Notes: generated from the sequence alone by a model not told the origin. 64,000 bases of DNA from Celeribacter indicus (GCF_000819565.1 NZ_CP004393.1:861001-925000), one strand, 5' to 3'; shown: positions 53,233 to 62,388, numbered from the stretch's first letter. Translations and numbers: made by a program.

Positions 53233-53985
53233 ATGTCCGCCTTCAGCAAGAGAGCCGTTCGGTTGTCCCTCGCCGGTCTGGTGCTCTGCGTGGCGGCGGC
53301 TGCCCTCCTCGGGGTCGCGCGGGAGTTCCTGCGCGGCCCCGACCCGCGTTATGTGCCGGCGATGGCGGAACATGCGGTGGTGCTGCCTGACGGGCGCCGG
53401 ATCTTCGTCCAGAAATACGAGGTCACGGTCGCCGAATGGAGCGCCTGCCACGACAGCGGGGCCTGCGCGCTCGCCATCCGCGCACCGGCGGGCGCCGATC
53501 CCGCGCTCACGCCCGCGACCGGGGTGAGCCATGTGGACGCGATGCAGTACCTGGAGTGGATCAATGGCCGCAGCCGCCATGCGTTTCGCCTGCCGACGCT
53601 TTCGGAATGGGAGCACATGGCGAGGGAGGTTCTCCCCGAGGCGCCGGAGCCGATCTTCACCGATCCGGCGCTCAGCTGGGCCTCGGCCTATCTGACCGAA
53701 GGCCTGGCGCCCCGGCGGCTGCGGTCGAGCGGCAGTTTCGCCGTAAGTCCGGAAGGGGTCGCCGATCTCGACGGGTCGGTGTGGGAATGGACGTCGGAAT
53801 GTTTTGCCGGCGACGGGGGCGTGGTGCCCGGTCCGGACCGGTGCCCGGCCTTTTTCGTCGGCGGGGAGCATGTCGCGGCGATCCCGTTTCTTGTGCGCGA
53901 TCCCGCGCGCGGGGGCTGTGCCGTCGGCAGCCCGCCCGCCCATCTCGGCCTGCGCCTCGTCACCGACGCCGCCGTGAGCGACTGA
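53233..53985 (+). CDS. nirV: NirV, formylglycine-generating-enzyme-like protein
   Basis: 250 residues. One N-terminal membrane or signal helix (about 10-28). The rest is an FGE-sulfatase/SUMF1 fold: FVQKYEVTVAEWSACHDSGAC, VSHVDAMQYLEWINGRSRHAFRLPTLSEWEHMAR and LDGSVWEWTSECF. NirV accompanies nirK in several Rhodobacter species; its biochemical role is not settled. It begins 17 bases after nirK. Confidence 0.9.
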   Translation: MSAFSKRAVRLSLAGLVLCVAAAALLGVAREFLRGPDPRYVPAMAEHAVVLPDGRRIFVQKYEVTVAEWSACHDSGACALAIRAPAGADPALTPATGVSHVDAMQYLEWINGRSRHAFRLPTLSEWEHMAREVLPEAPEPIFTDPALSWASAYLTEGLAPRRLRSSGSFAVSPEGVADLDGSVWEWTSECFAGDGGVVPGPDRCPAFFVGGEHVAAIPFLVRDPARGGCAVGSPPAHLGLRLVTDAAVSD

Positions 53986-54032
53986 GGCAGGGGGAGCCGT
54001 GGGCGCGGGGTAGCGGGTCCGGCAGCGCGGAC

Positions 54033-54230
54033 TCACATGGGCGGGCCGAAGGCTGCGAGCTTCTCCCCCCGCAGCCTTGCATAGCAGCCTGTCACGAGCA
54101 GCGTCAGCGTGGCGGCGCCCACCAGCGGATAGGCCAGGGCTGCGACCTGGAACGGCATGCCGATGGCGCCGCCCGCGATGGAGAAGGCGGCTGCGAAGAG
54201 GACGGAAATGAGTGTCTGACCAAGGACCAT
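54033..54230 (-). CDS. small membrane protein
   Basis: 65 residues with two hydrophobic helices (about 5-25 and 28-50) and a short charged end (YARLRGEKLAAFGPPM). GGAAAAGG stands before the ATG. Convergent with nirV. No family was recognised. The stretch upstream (54231-54431) shows no gene or motif I can name. Confidence 0.65.
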   Translation of the reverse strand: MVLGQTLISVLFAAAFSIAGGAIGMPFQVAALAYPLVGAATLTLLVTGCYARLRGEKLAAFGPPM

Positions 54231-54431
54231 GAGCCTTTTCCTGTCTTTCTGTCGGAGCGATGTCGGTATCGGGACGCCAGGTGCCGATCACAGGGCGAAT
54301 ATGGCCGCCAAAGGTTGAGACCGGGTTAATCGCGGCGGAAATCGAGAAAATGACGTTACGGCACATGATGCCAGAGGGGAGGGGAAAGGGGCGCCGGGAC
54401 CTTGGGAGACCGCTCTTGCGGAGCGAAACGG

Positions 54432-54683
54432 TCAGGAGCGGCGCGATTCGGGATGGCCGGACCGGGTGCCGGACGCCTCGGCGTCCGAGGACGTGTCGCG
54501 GGGCCGGGATTTGCGTCTGCCCAGCCGCGCCACGGCGAGCACCACCGCCAGCGTCGTGCCGGCGAGGAAGGTGCTCACAGCGTAAATCAAGAGGATAGCC
54601 CACCAGGAATAACCGAGGAACACGGCGACCAGCGCAGCAATCGCGCCTACGCAGATCGAGAAGATAATGAGACCAAGCAGCAT
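54432..54683 (-). CDS. small membrane protein with basic tail
   Basis: 83 residues from ATG 54683. Two helices (about 1-22 and 26-52) and a strongly basic, Ser-rich tail (RLGRRKSRPRDTSSDAEASG). A seven-base inverted repeat ACGCCTG/CAGGCGT (54699-54722) lies 16 bases upstream of the ATG; a longer frame from a TTG at 54725 would put it inside the gene. The upstream DNA is unusually AT-rich for the window (54720-54790). No family was recognised. Confidence 0.65.
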   Translation of the reverse strand: MLLGLIIFSICVGAIAALVAVFLGYSWWAILLIYAVSTFLAGTTLAVVLAVARLGRRKSRPRDTSSDAEASGTRSGHPESRRS

Positions 54684-54831
54684 AACGTCACCAGATTTAC
54701 GCCTGAATCGTTTAACAGGCGTCAAATATATGCGATTTTCACATCCTTTCTTATGTCGTCGATCTCCATTTGTTAACCATATTTAACATCCGCTTATCCG
54801 CCGGAGCATCAGACCCCGTCGGAAGGAAGGG

Positions 54832-56733
54832 TTACTCCGGGCGCGGCTCCCAGGGCGTCGTGAACTGCCCGAGCACCTGTTCCACGCGATCGGCCTGCGT
54901 CAGCGTCTGCGGATCGAGCTGTGCCACGAGGCCGCGTTTCTTGTCGTCGATGACGGAGACGACACGCGTGGAAAGTCCCGCCTTCTCGAGCGCATCGTCG
55001 TAGACCCGCGTGATCGCCCGCTTGCGCAGGTCGGGCTTGAAGACCTTGCCCACCGCCGTCTTCGGCAACTCGTCGAGGATCTCGATATGTTTCGGGATCG
55101 CGGCGCGTTCGTGGATGTGGATCTTGGCGTAGGCCATGAGCTCCTCGGCGGTCACGGAGGCGCCGTCGACGAGTTCCACATAGGCGCAGGGCAATTCGCC
55201 GGCATGGGCGTCAGGCTGTCCGATCGCGCCGGCGAAGGCGACGGCGTCGTGGCCGGAGAGCGCCTCCTCGATCTCCGCCGGGTCGATATTGTGCCCGCCG
55301 CGGATGATCAGATCCTTGGCACGTCCGGTGATCCAGAGATAACCGTCCGCGTCGATCCGCCCGAGATCGCCGGTCCGCAGGTAGACGTCGTGGTGGAACA
55401 GGTCGTGATTCTTGTCGCGCTCGGTATAGGTCGAGCCTTCGAAGACGCCGGGGCTGTCGATGCAGATCTCGCCGACCTCGTCCACGCCGCATTCGACCGG
55501 CCCCTCGGGTGTCTTGCGCAGGATCTTGACGTCGGTATGCGGGAAGGGAATGCCGACGGAGCCGATCTTCTTCCGTCCGCCGACCGGGTTGACGGAGACG
55601 AGACAGGTCGCCTCGGTCAGTCCGTAGCCCTCCACGATCTCGACGCCCGCGGCTGCCTCGAACCGCTTGTAGAGCTCGACGGGCAGGGGGGCGGAACCGG
55701 AGAAGGCCATGCGCACGGTGGAGATGTCCGCGTCCACCTTGCGCTGCATCATCGCGGAAATGGCGGTGGGCACGGTGATGATGAAGGAGATCTTCCACCG
55801 CTCGCAGAGTTTCCAGAAATTGTCGAACACGCCCTCGCCACGGTAGCCCGCCGGGGTCGGATAGACGCCGTGTGCACCGGAGGCGAGCTGGCTCATCACG
55901 ATCACCTGGCAGGCGAAGACGTGGAAGAGCGGCAGGGGGCACATGATATTGTCCCGCTCGGTGAACAGGAGCGTGCCGCCCAGCCAGCCGTTGTAGATCA
56001 TGCCGGAATACTTGTGCTGCGCCACCTTCGGCATGCCGGTCGTGCCGCCGGTGTGGAAGTAGGCCGCCACGCGGTCCTGCTGCACGTCCTCGAAGGTCAG
56101 CCGGTCGCCCGGATGTTTCGCAAGCTCGGCGTTGAAGTCGAGCAGATCGGCGTGATGGGCGAGGGCTGTCGGGTTCTTCGGCCGGATGAGGGGCACGATC
56201 CAGCGTTTCGGCGGTGTGAGGTAGCGCAGGAGATCGACCTCGAGCACCGTCCCCACGTTCGGCGCGTGGCGGACCGCCTCGGCGACCTTCTGGGCGACGT
56301 CGCTTTTCGGGAAGCTCTTCAGCGTGACGACGATCTTCGCATTCGTTTCCCGCAGGATCGCCGCGATCTGCTCGGGTTCCAGAAGCGGGTTGATCGGGTT
56401 GGCGATCCCCGCGACCATGGCGCCGAGGAAGGTGAGCAGCGTCTCGTTGGCGTTCGGCATGATATAGGCGACGACATCGGTCTCGCCGATGCCGAGGGCA
56501 CGGAACATGTTGGCGGCCTGCGTCGTCCTGAACAGCGTCTCGCGCCAGCTCAGCGTCTCTGCCCTGTCTCTGGGGCCGGAGGTGATCTGGTAGGAAAAGG
56601 CGGGGCGGTCGGGAAAGGCCTCGGCCGTCTTCTTCAGCCGCGCATAGATCGTTCTGGGAACGTCGCGCGCCTCCCACGGCATCTCTGCGTCGATGGCATT
56701 GCGCGCCTCGAGCGAACTGAAATCCTGTGGCAT
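54832..56733 (-). CDS. long-chain acyl-CoA synthetase / AMP-dependent ligase
   Basis: 633 residues. AMP-binding superfamily: P-loop AAYFHTGGTTGMPKVAQH, the EGYGLTEATC motif, YLRTGDLGRIDADGYLWITGR, and the catalytic lysine near PKTAVGKVFKPDLRKR. The N-terminus (MPWEARDVPRTIYARLKKTAEAFPDRPAF) and length fit acyl-CoA synthetases used in fatty acid activation. GGAGGAGAAG before ATG 56733 fixes the start. Diverges from a ketoacyl synthase III gene, which suggests a shared lipid theme. Confidence 0.87.
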   Translation of the reverse strand: MPQDFSSLEARNAIDAEMPWEARDVPRTIYARLKKTAEAFPDRPAFSYQITSGPRDRAETLSWRETLFRTTQAANMFRALGIGETDVVAYIMPNANETLLTFLGAMVAGIANPINPLLEPEQIAAILRETNAKIVVTLKSFPKSDVAQKVAEAVRHAPNVGTVLEVDLLRYLTPPKRWIVPLIRPKNPTALAHHADLLDFNAELAKHPGDRLTFEDVQQDRVAAYFHTGGTTGMPKVAQHKYSGMIYNGWLGGTLLFTERDNIMCPLPLFHVFACQVIVMSQLASGAHGVYPTPAGYRGEGVFDNFWKLCERWKISFIITVPTAISAMMQRKVDADISTVRMAFSGSAPLPVELYKRFEAAAGVEIVEGYGLTEATCLVSVNPVGGRKKIGSVGIPFPHTDVKILRKTPEGPVECGVDEVGEICIDSPGVFEGSTYTERDKNHDLFHHDVYLRTGDLGRIDADGYLWITGRAKDLIIRGGHNIDPAEIEEALSGHDAVAFAGAIGQPDAHAGELPCAYVELVDGASVTAEELMAYAKIHIHERAAIPKHIEILDELPKTAVGKVFKPDLRKRAITRVYDDALEKAGLSTRVVSVIDDKKRGLVAQLDPQTLTQADRVEQVLGQFTTPWEPRPE

Positions 56734-56979
56734 CTGCTCTTCTCCTCCCCTTGCCGCGTCAAGGCCTTGCGGCCCGGCGCGTCTCCTGCGGGATATCTTC
56801 CCCGCAATCCGGGGCCGGTTCAAGACTGCGCAGAGGGCCCCGAACGCAGCGTCACCGCGCGCCGCCGCGCGGCCGACGCCACGTCAGCCGAAAGGGCGGT
56901 CTCCTGCGCGCTGTGGACGCGGAGGCCCTGCCGGACTAGGGTTTGCCTACCCTTGGACGACCGAAGGAGGAGCGGGGCG

Positions 56980-58098
56980 ATGCGCGAAGTGGTGATCAGC
57001 GGGACGGGTGTCTTCACGCCGCCGCATGCGATCTCGAACGAGGAGCTCGTGGCCGCATTCAATGCCCATGTCGATCTGTTCAACGCGGAACACGCGGAGG
57101 AGATCGCGGCGGGAACGATCCGGGCCAAAGGGCATTCCTCCGCCGATTTCATCGTCTCCGCCTCGGGGATCGAAAGCCGCTACGTGATGGACAAGGCCGG
57201 CATCCTCGATCCGGCGCGGATGTGTCCGACCTATCCGCCGCGCCCGGACGAGGCGCCGTCGATGATGGCGGAGATGGCGCAGGACGCGGTGTCACAGGCG
57301 CTCGCGATGGCGGGCGTGGCGGCCGGGGAGGTCGATCTGGTGATCTGCGCGGCCTCCAACATGGAACGCGCCTATCCGGCGATGGCGGTGGAGATCCAGA
57401 ACCTGATCGGCGCGGGGGGCTTTGCCTTCGACATGAACGTGGCCTGTTCTTCGGCGACCTTCGGCATCCAGGCCGCGACGGACATGATCCGCACCGGCTC
57501 GGTCACCCGTGCGCTCGTCGTCTGTCCTGAGATCACCTCGGGCCATCTCGAATGGCGGGACCGGGATTGCCATTTCATCTTCGGTGACGTCTGCACAGCC
57601 GTACTGCTCGAGGCGGGGGAGGTCGCGGCACGGCCCGCCTTCCGGGTGCTCTCGACCCGCTGCGCCACGCAGTTCTCCAACAACATCCGCAACAACAACG
57701 GCTTCCTGCGCCGCGCGCACGATCAGATGGAGGACCGGCGCGACATGCAGTTCATGCAGAACGGGCGCAAGGTGTTCAAGGAGGTGCTGCCGCTGGTGTC
57801 CGCCCATATCGCGCGGCATATGGAGGAGGAGGGGATAGCGCCCGAGGATCTCAAACGGCTCTGGCTGCATCAGGCCAACAAGTCGATGAACGACTATATC
57901 GGGAAGAAGGTGCTTGGACGGACGCCGGAGGCAGGGGAGCAGCCGAATATCCTCCAGGACTACGCCAACACCTCCTCGGCAGGCTCGATCATCGCCTTCG
58001 CGCAGCATTCCGACGGGCTTGCGCCGGGAGACAAGGCGCTGATCTGTTCCTTCGGCGCGGGCTATTCGGTCGGGTCGGTGGTGGTGGAAGCCTGCTGA
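56980..58098 (+). CDS. beta-ketoacyl-ACP synthase III-like enzyme
   Basis: 372 residues, slightly longer than FabH. The catalytic triad is visible: Cys in NVACSSATFGIQ, His in WLHQANKSMNDY, Asn in DYANTSSAGS. An insertion near residue 85 (MCPTYPPRPDEAPSM) is unlike E. coli FabH and fits the subgroup of FabH-like enzymes common in this family. AAGGAGG fixes the ATG. It condenses an acyl-CoA with a malonyl thioester. Its 3' end overlaps the convergent unknown gene by 37 bases. Confidence 0.88.
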   Translation: MREVVISGTGVFTPPHAISNEELVAAFNAHVDLFNAEHAEEIAAGTIRAKGHSSADFIVSASGIESRYVMDKAGILDPARMCPTYPPRPDEAPSMMAEMAQDAVSQALAMAGVAAGEVDLVICAASNMERAYPAMAVEIQNLIGAGGFAFDMNVACSSATFGIQAATDMIRTGSVTRALVVCPEITSGHLEWRDRDCHFIFGDVCTAVLLEAGEVAARPAFRVLSTRCATQFSNNIRNNNGFLRRAHDQMEDRRDMQFMQNGRKVFKEVLPLVSAHIARHMEEEGIAPEDLKRLWLHQANKSMNDYIGKKVLGRTPEAGEQPNILQDYANTSSAGSIIAFAQHSDGLAPGDKALICSFGAGYSVGSVVVEAC

Positions 58099-58445
58099 GC
58101 GGGCTCCGTTTCCGCCCAAAGCTCGAGAAGTGCCGCCCGCGCGGCGCCCGGCGCGCCGCTGAGATCGAAGCCGAGCGCCCAGCTCTCGCACATCAGGAGC
58201 GCCGCCGCCTCGAACGCCTCTCCGGCCAGGCGCCGGTATTCGGGGCCCGGCCAGCCGTGCAGGTCGGAGGCCACGGTGGTCATCAGGAAACCGAGTGTGA
58301 GCGGATCGAGATCGGCGCGCTCGCGCAGAAGGCCGCGCAGAACCACACCCGGCGCCTCGCCGTCCACCAGAAGACGCTGTGCAAGGGTTTCCTCGACGCG
58401 TTCGAGATCGGAACTCGTGACCACCACTGCGACCCGTTTCTGCAC
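58062..58445 (-). CDS. conserved protein of unknown function
   Basis: 127 residues if started at GTG 58445, which has AGGAACGAGG upstream; the frame runs to 58517 from a TTG. The sequence is soluble and helical, with RVAVVVTSSDLERVEETLAQRLLVDGEAPG and LTLGFLMTTVASDLHGWPG. No family was recognised. It overlaps the 3' end of the ketoacyl synthase gene on the other strand. The regular codon use supports coding; a chance frame is possible. Confidence 0.5.
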   Translation of the reverse strand: MQKRVAVVVTSSDLERVEETLAQRLLVDGEAPGVVLRGLLRERADLDPLTLGFLMTTVASDLHGWPGPEYRRLAGEAFEAAALLMCESWALGFDLSGAPGAARAALLELWAETEPAQQASTTTDPTE

Positions 58446-58604
58446 CCTCGTTCCTGGCGGGCGAGGCCGACGCCCGTCGCGTGGAATCGTAACGGTTTCC
58501 GGTGGCGGGCCAAACAAAAAATACGTTGAAATGTCCCGGATCGGGAGGCGCGACGGTCGTGTTGCGGGCGCGGGACGGGAGACGGCCTGCGCGTCGGCAA
58601 TGAC

Positions 58605-58634
58605 AAGGGGCCTTCGCAGGCGAGGGCCCCTTTT
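58605..58634 (-). terminator. intrinsic terminator after the BON-LysM gene
   Basis: AAGGGGCC...GGCCCCTT (arms 58605-58612 and 58625-58632) with A-rich and T-rich flanks, 17 bases beyond the stop at 58651. Confidence 0.82.
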
Positions 58635-58650
58635 CCGGCGGTCTGGCCGC

Positions 58651-59082
58651 TCAGGCGGTGGTATCTTGCGGAATGCGCAGGACCTGGCCGGGGTAGATCT
58701 TGTCCGGATGGCTCAGCATCGGCTTGTTCGCCTCGAAGATCTCGGTGTAGCGCGCGCCATTGCCCAGCGTCTTCTCCGCGATCGCCCAGAGCGTGTCGCC
58801 CTTCCTGACCTCGTGGAAACGTGGTTCCGTGCCCGGAACGCTGTCCTCGACCGCGGCGATTCCCTCGACGTTGCCGACGGCGAGGATGATCTTTTCCTTT
58901 TCCTCCTGGGAGGCCGCATCGCCCGACAGCTTCACCGTGTCGCCGTCCACGTCGAGTTTCAGCCCGTCGGCCTTCAGGCCGAGCGCCCTGATTTCGGCAA
59001 GCAGGTCATCCTCGCTCGGCTTTGCCGCCTCGCCCTTGGCGACCTTCTTTCCCGCGCCCTTGAGAAAACTGAAAATGCCCAT
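58651..59082 (-). CDS. BON and LysM domain protein (Kbp/YgaU-like)
   Basis: 143 residues. BON domain at about 28-90 (KLDVDGDTVKLSGDAASQEEKEKII) and LysM domain at about 95-140 (HEVRKGDTLWAIAEKTLGNGARYTEIFEANK). This is the layout of E. coli Kbp, a cytosolic potassium-binding protein that helps cells cope with high potassium. No signal peptide is seen, which fits. AAGGA lies nine bases before the ATG. Confidence 0.88.
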   Translation of the reverse strand: MGIFSFLKGAGKKVAKGEAAKPSEDDLLAEIRALGLKADGLKLDVDGDTVKLSGDAASQEEKEKIILAVGNVEGIAAVEDSVPGTEPRFHEVRKGDTLWAIAEKTLGNGARYTEIFEANKPMLSHPDKIYPGQVLRIPQDTTA

Positions 59083-59163
59083 CTCCCGGTTCCTTTCGTC
59101 TGGAGGGTCCGGGAGAGAGTATCCGAGGTTTGCGGCGCGAAAGATACGGCGAAAACGCTGCGC

Positions 59164-60951
59164 TCACTCCCCGTTGGTGAATTGCAACCTGGCAAGGCGT
59201 GCGTAGAGCCCGCCCTCCGCGACGAGGCTTTCATGCGTGCCGGTCGCGACGATCTTGCCGTCCTCGAAGACGAGGATGCGGTCGGCCTTCTTCACCGTGG
59301 CGAGGCGGTGGGCGACGATCAGAGTGGTGCGGCTGCGCGCCATGTCCTCGACCGCGTGCTGGACCGCGCGTTCGCTTTCGGAATCCAGCGCGGAGGTCGC
59401 CTCGTCCAGGAGCAGGATCGGTGCATCGCGCAGGATCGCACGGGCGATGGCGATGCGCTGTTTCTGACCGCCCGAGAGCATGATCCCGCGCTCGCCCACA
59501 TAGGAGGCGTAGCCGTCGGGGAGTTTCGCCAGGAATTCGTCGGCCGCGGCGGCCTTCGCGGCGGCGATCACCTCCTCGTCGGTGGCGTCGGGGCGGCCGA
59601 AGCGGATGTTGTCGGCGGCGGAGGCGGCGAAGATCACCGGGTCCTGCGGCACGAGCGCCATCTGGCGGCGGAAATCGGCGCGCGCCATGGCGGAGACGGG
59701 AATGCCGTCGATCTCGACCACGCCTTCCTGCGGGTCGTAGAAGCGTTGCAGGAGCTGGATGATCGTCGACTTGCCCGCGCCGGAGGGGCCGACGAGCGCA
59801 ACGGTCTCTCCCGGCGCGACATCGAAGGACACGCCGTCGAGCGCGGCATGGGCCGGGCGGGAGGGATAGAAGAAGCGCACGTCGCGGAAGCGGATCTCGC
59901 CCTTGGCCGGCAGGGGCAGCGGCACCGGGTCGGCGGGGTCCTTCACCGGGTCCTCGGAAGAGAGCAGTTCGACGAGCCGTTCGGTGGCGCCGGCGGCGCG
60001 TTGCAGCTCGCCCCAGATCTCGGACAGCGCGCCCGACGCGCCCGCGACCATGATCGCGTAGATCACGAACTGGACGAGCTCGCCGATGGTCATCGCGCCG
60101 GTGCGCACGTCGCGCGCGCCGATCCAGAGCACGCCGACCACGCCGGAGAAGATCAGCGCGATCACGATCACCGTCATCGCGGCGCGGGTCCGGATCCGGG
60201 TATGGGCGGAGGTGAAGCTCTTTTCCGTCACGGTGTCGAAGCGCGCGGACTGCGGCGCCTCGGCAGTGAAGGCCTGGACGGTCTGCGCGGACAGGAGCGC
60301 CTCCGAGGCGGTGCCGGAGGAGGAGGCGATCCATTCCTGGTTCTCGCGCGAAAGGCTGCGCAGGCGGCGGCCGAGCACGATGATCGGCACGATCACGACG
60401 GGGACGATCAGCAGGACGAGGCCGGTCAGCTTCGCCGAGGTGACGAGCATGAGGACGAGACCGCCGAGCATGATGAGCGCGTTGCGCAGCGCCACCGAGA
60501 TCGAGGAGCCGATCACCGACAGGATCAGCGTGGTGTCGGTGGTGATGCGCGACAGGACCTCGCCGGTCATGATGCGTTCGTAAAAGGCGGGCGACATGCG
60601 GATCATCCGTCCGAAAACCGCCTTGCGGATATCGGCGACCACGCGTTCGCCCAGCCGGGTGACGAGGTAGTAGCGCAGCCCGGTGCCGAGGGCGAGCAGC
60701 CCGGCGATCAGGAGGGCGGCGCCGAAATACTGATCGAGCAGCACCACGCCCGCTCCCTGGAAGCCGTCGACGACGCGCCGCACGGCGATCGGCAGGACGA
60801 GGGAGATGCAGGCGGTGAGCACGAGCGCGGCAAAGGCCGCGACCATCAGCTGTCGATAGGGGCGGACGAACGGCCAGAGCTTCCCGAGGGCCCCGATGCG
60901 TTTCGATTTCTCGCGCTCGGCGGCGTCTTGAAGCGTGCGGTCTGCGGCCAT
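59164..60951 (-). CDS. ABC exporter, fused permease-ATPase (MsbA-like)
   Basis: 595 residues. Six membrane helices (about 25-320), then the ATPase: Walker A GPSGAGKST, Q-loop LVPQDPVIF, signature LSGGQKQRIAIARA, Walker B ILLLDEATSALD, H-loop IVAHRLATV. A homodimeric type IV exporter of lipids, peptides or drugs; the neighbourhood gives no substrate. Start at 60951 with GAGGGAC upstream. Monocistronic by position. Confidence 0.9.
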   Translation of the reverse strand: MAADRTLQDAAEREKSKRIGALGKLWPFVRPYRQLMVAAFAALVLTACISLVLPIAVRRVVDGFQGAGVVLLDQYFGAALLIAGLLALGTGLRYYLVTRLGERVVADIRKAVFGRMIRMSPAFYERIMTGEVLSRITTDTTLILSVIGSSISVALRNALIMLGGLVLMLVTSAKLTGLVLLIVPVVIVPIIVLGRRLRSLSRENQEWIASSSGTASEALLSAQTVQAFTAEAPQSARFDTVTEKSFTSAHTRIRTRAAMTVIVIALIFSGVVGVLWIGARDVRTGAMTIGELVQFVIYAIMVAGASGALSEIWGELQRAAGATERLVELLSSEDPVKDPADPVPLPLPAKGEIRFRDVRFFYPSRPAHAALDGVSFDVAPGETVALVGPSGAGKSTIIQLLQRFYDPQEGVVEIDGIPVSAMARADFRRQMALVPQDPVIFAASAADNIRFGRPDATDEEVIAAAKAAAADEFLAKLPDGYASYVGERGIMLSGGQKQRIAIARAILRDAPILLLDEATSALDSESERAVQHAVEDMARSRTTLIVAHRLATVKKADRILVFEDGKIVATGTHESLVAEGGLYARLARLQFTNGE

Positions 60952-61297
60952 GTCCCTCGTGTCCTCGTGCCCTGGGTCGCAAGACTGATAGACGCCGCAC
61001 CCGTTTCATGCAACCGCCGCGGGGCGCGGCGTTTCGGCCCGCCTGCGTGATCTATCTGGTTGCATCACGAACCGTGATATGTTGCATTGTGAACATGCTC
61101 TGCCGGAGCCCGTCCCTCACGCCCTCGCGGCACCCCACGGAAACAGAGATGCCATGGATGCGGAGGGGCGCCCGATCCTGCTGTTGCGGGCGTTGCGGGC
61201 CAGCGTGGAGAAATCGCCCAATTCGGGGTGGTGACCGGTTTCGGGGTAGGGAGCTGCGGACCGGAGTACTCACACGAAGTAAGCGGGGGTCCCCCTC
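60952..61297. other. intergenic region upstream of the betaine transporter operon
   Basis: 346 bases without a convincing gene. It holds a perfect palindrome ATCACG-AAC-CGTGAT (61064-61078) and two direct copies of GTTGCAT-N4-GAAC starting at 61059 and 61081, 22 bases apart. A 27-residue frame (61153-61236) that begins MDAEGRPILLLRAL could be a leader peptide but has no proof. GGGGGTCCCCC sits just before the proX ATG. Confidence 0.5.
61059..61094. promoter_or_regulatory. candidate operator with phased direct repeats and a palindrome
   Basis: GTTGCATCACGAAC and GTTGCATTGTGAAC are two direct repeats 22 bases apart, about two helical turns, overlapping the palindrome ATCACG-AAC-CGTGAT. Suited to cooperative binding of a repressor or activator. 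It lies about 200 bases before proX. Confidence 0.5.
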
Positions 61298-62311
61298 ATG
61301 AACTCACTGAAACTCGCTGCGGCCAGCACCATCGCCATCGCAGCACTCGCCGGCGGCGCATCGGCTCAGGACGCGTGTGGCGACCTGAAGGTCGCGGAAT
61401 TCAACTGGGCATCGGGCGAGCTGATGGCCAATGTCGATGCGATCATCCTCGAGGAAGGGTTCGACTGCGACGTCGAACTCGTGAACGGCGGCACGAACAC
61501 GCTGTTTGCGTCGATGGACGAGAAGGGCGAGCCGCAGATCGCGCCGGAACTCTGGGCCAATGCGGTGCGCGAGCCGCTGGCGAAAGCCGAGGAGGAAGGC
61601 CGCCTCGTGACGCTGCTCGACGGGCCGATCACGGGTCTCGGCGAGGGATGGTGGGTCTCCCCTGCCTTTGCTGAGGCGCATCCTGAGCTCGACACGGTCG
61701 AGAAGGTGCTCGAGCATCCCGAGTATTTCCCCTATGCCGAGGACCAGAGCAAGGGCGCCTTCATGGGATGCCCGTCCGGCTGGGGCTGTCAGCCCGCGAA
61801 CGAGAACATGTTCCGCGCCTACGATATGGAAGACAAGGGCTGGGTGCTGGTCGATCCGGGCTCCGCGGCAGGCCTCGAGGGCGCCATCGCCAAGGCGGCC
61901 GAGCGCGACGAGTTCTGGTTTGGCTATTACTGGAACCCGACCGCCGTCATCGGCAAATACAAGCTCGTGCCGCTCGAGTTCGAGGCGGAATGGGCCGGCG
62001 AGGAAAACTGGGACGGCTGCATCGTGAAGTCGCCTTCCGAATGCGCCGATCCGCAGCCCTCGAGCTGGACCCAGTCCGAGGTGAAGACGGTGGTGACCGC
62101 CGACGTCGAGGAGATCGCGCCGGAAGGCGTGCTCGACTACCTCACCGCGCGGGTCTTTCCGGGCGAGGTGATGAACGAGATGCTCGTCTACATGACCGAG
62201 AACCAGGCAACCGGTGAGGATGCCGCCTTCGAATTCCTGGCGAATTACGAAGACGTCTGGACCGGCTGGGTGAGCCCTGAAGTCGCGGAAAAGGTCAAGG
62301 ACGCGCTCTGA
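61298..62311 (+). CDS. proX: glycine betaine/choline ABC transporter, substrate-binding protein
   Basis: 337 residues. Signal peptide at about 1-23 (GGASA). OpuAC-type periplasmic binding protein: FNWASGELMANVDAIILEEGF at the start, Trp residues in GEGWWVSP and FWFGYYWNPTAVIG that would form the aromatic box for quaternary ammonium groups, and two Cys pairs (CPSGWGC; CIVKSPSEC). Captures glycine betaine, choline or proline betaine. A hairpin separates it from proW, so it is probably made in excess. Confidence 0.88.
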   Translation: MNSLKLAAASTIAIAALAGGASAQDACGDLKVAEFNWASGELMANVDAIILEEGFDCDVELVNGGTNTLFASMDEKGEPQIAPELWANAVREPLAKAEEEGRLVTLLDGPITGLGEGWWVSPAFAEAHPELDTVEKVLEHPEYFPYAEDQSKGAFMGCPSGWGCQPANENMFRAYDMEDKGWVLVDPGSAAGLEGAIAKAAERDEFWFGYYWNPTAVIGKYKLVPLEFEAEWAGEENWDGCIVKSPSECADPQPSSWTQSEVKTVVTADVEEIAPEGVLDYLTARVFPGEVMNEMLVYMTENQATGEDAAFEFLANYEDVWTGWVSPEVAEKVKDAL

Positions 62312-62334
62312 CCGCGCCGCTGACCTGAACTGAC

Positions 62335-62365
62335 AGGGGCCTGCAATGACCTGTTGCAGGCCCTT
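62335..62365 (+). terminator. attenuating hairpin between proX and proW
   Basis: GGGCCTGCAA-TGACCTG-TTGCAGGCCC, ten perfect pairs extended by A-T and G-T pairs, without a long T-run. Typical of partial terminators or RNA stabilisers that raise the binding protein relative to the permease. Confidence 0.7.
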
Positions 62366-62388
62366 CGTGCATGTGAAAGGACCATCCA

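Noticed and set aside
61153..61236. A 27-codon frame upstream of proX
   Set aside because: It could be a leader peptide or a regulator remnant, but the ribosome site is poor and nothing links it to proX control.
61138..61297. Possible riboswitch before proX
   Set aside because: The sequence does not show the conserved core of glycine or other riboswitches known to me; only short GC-rich stems are present.
61721..61728. GAGTATTT inside proX
   Set aside because: It encodes Glu-Tyr-Phe in a conserved gene and lacks the CAGCAAA half, so it is chance, not a copy of the dispersed element.
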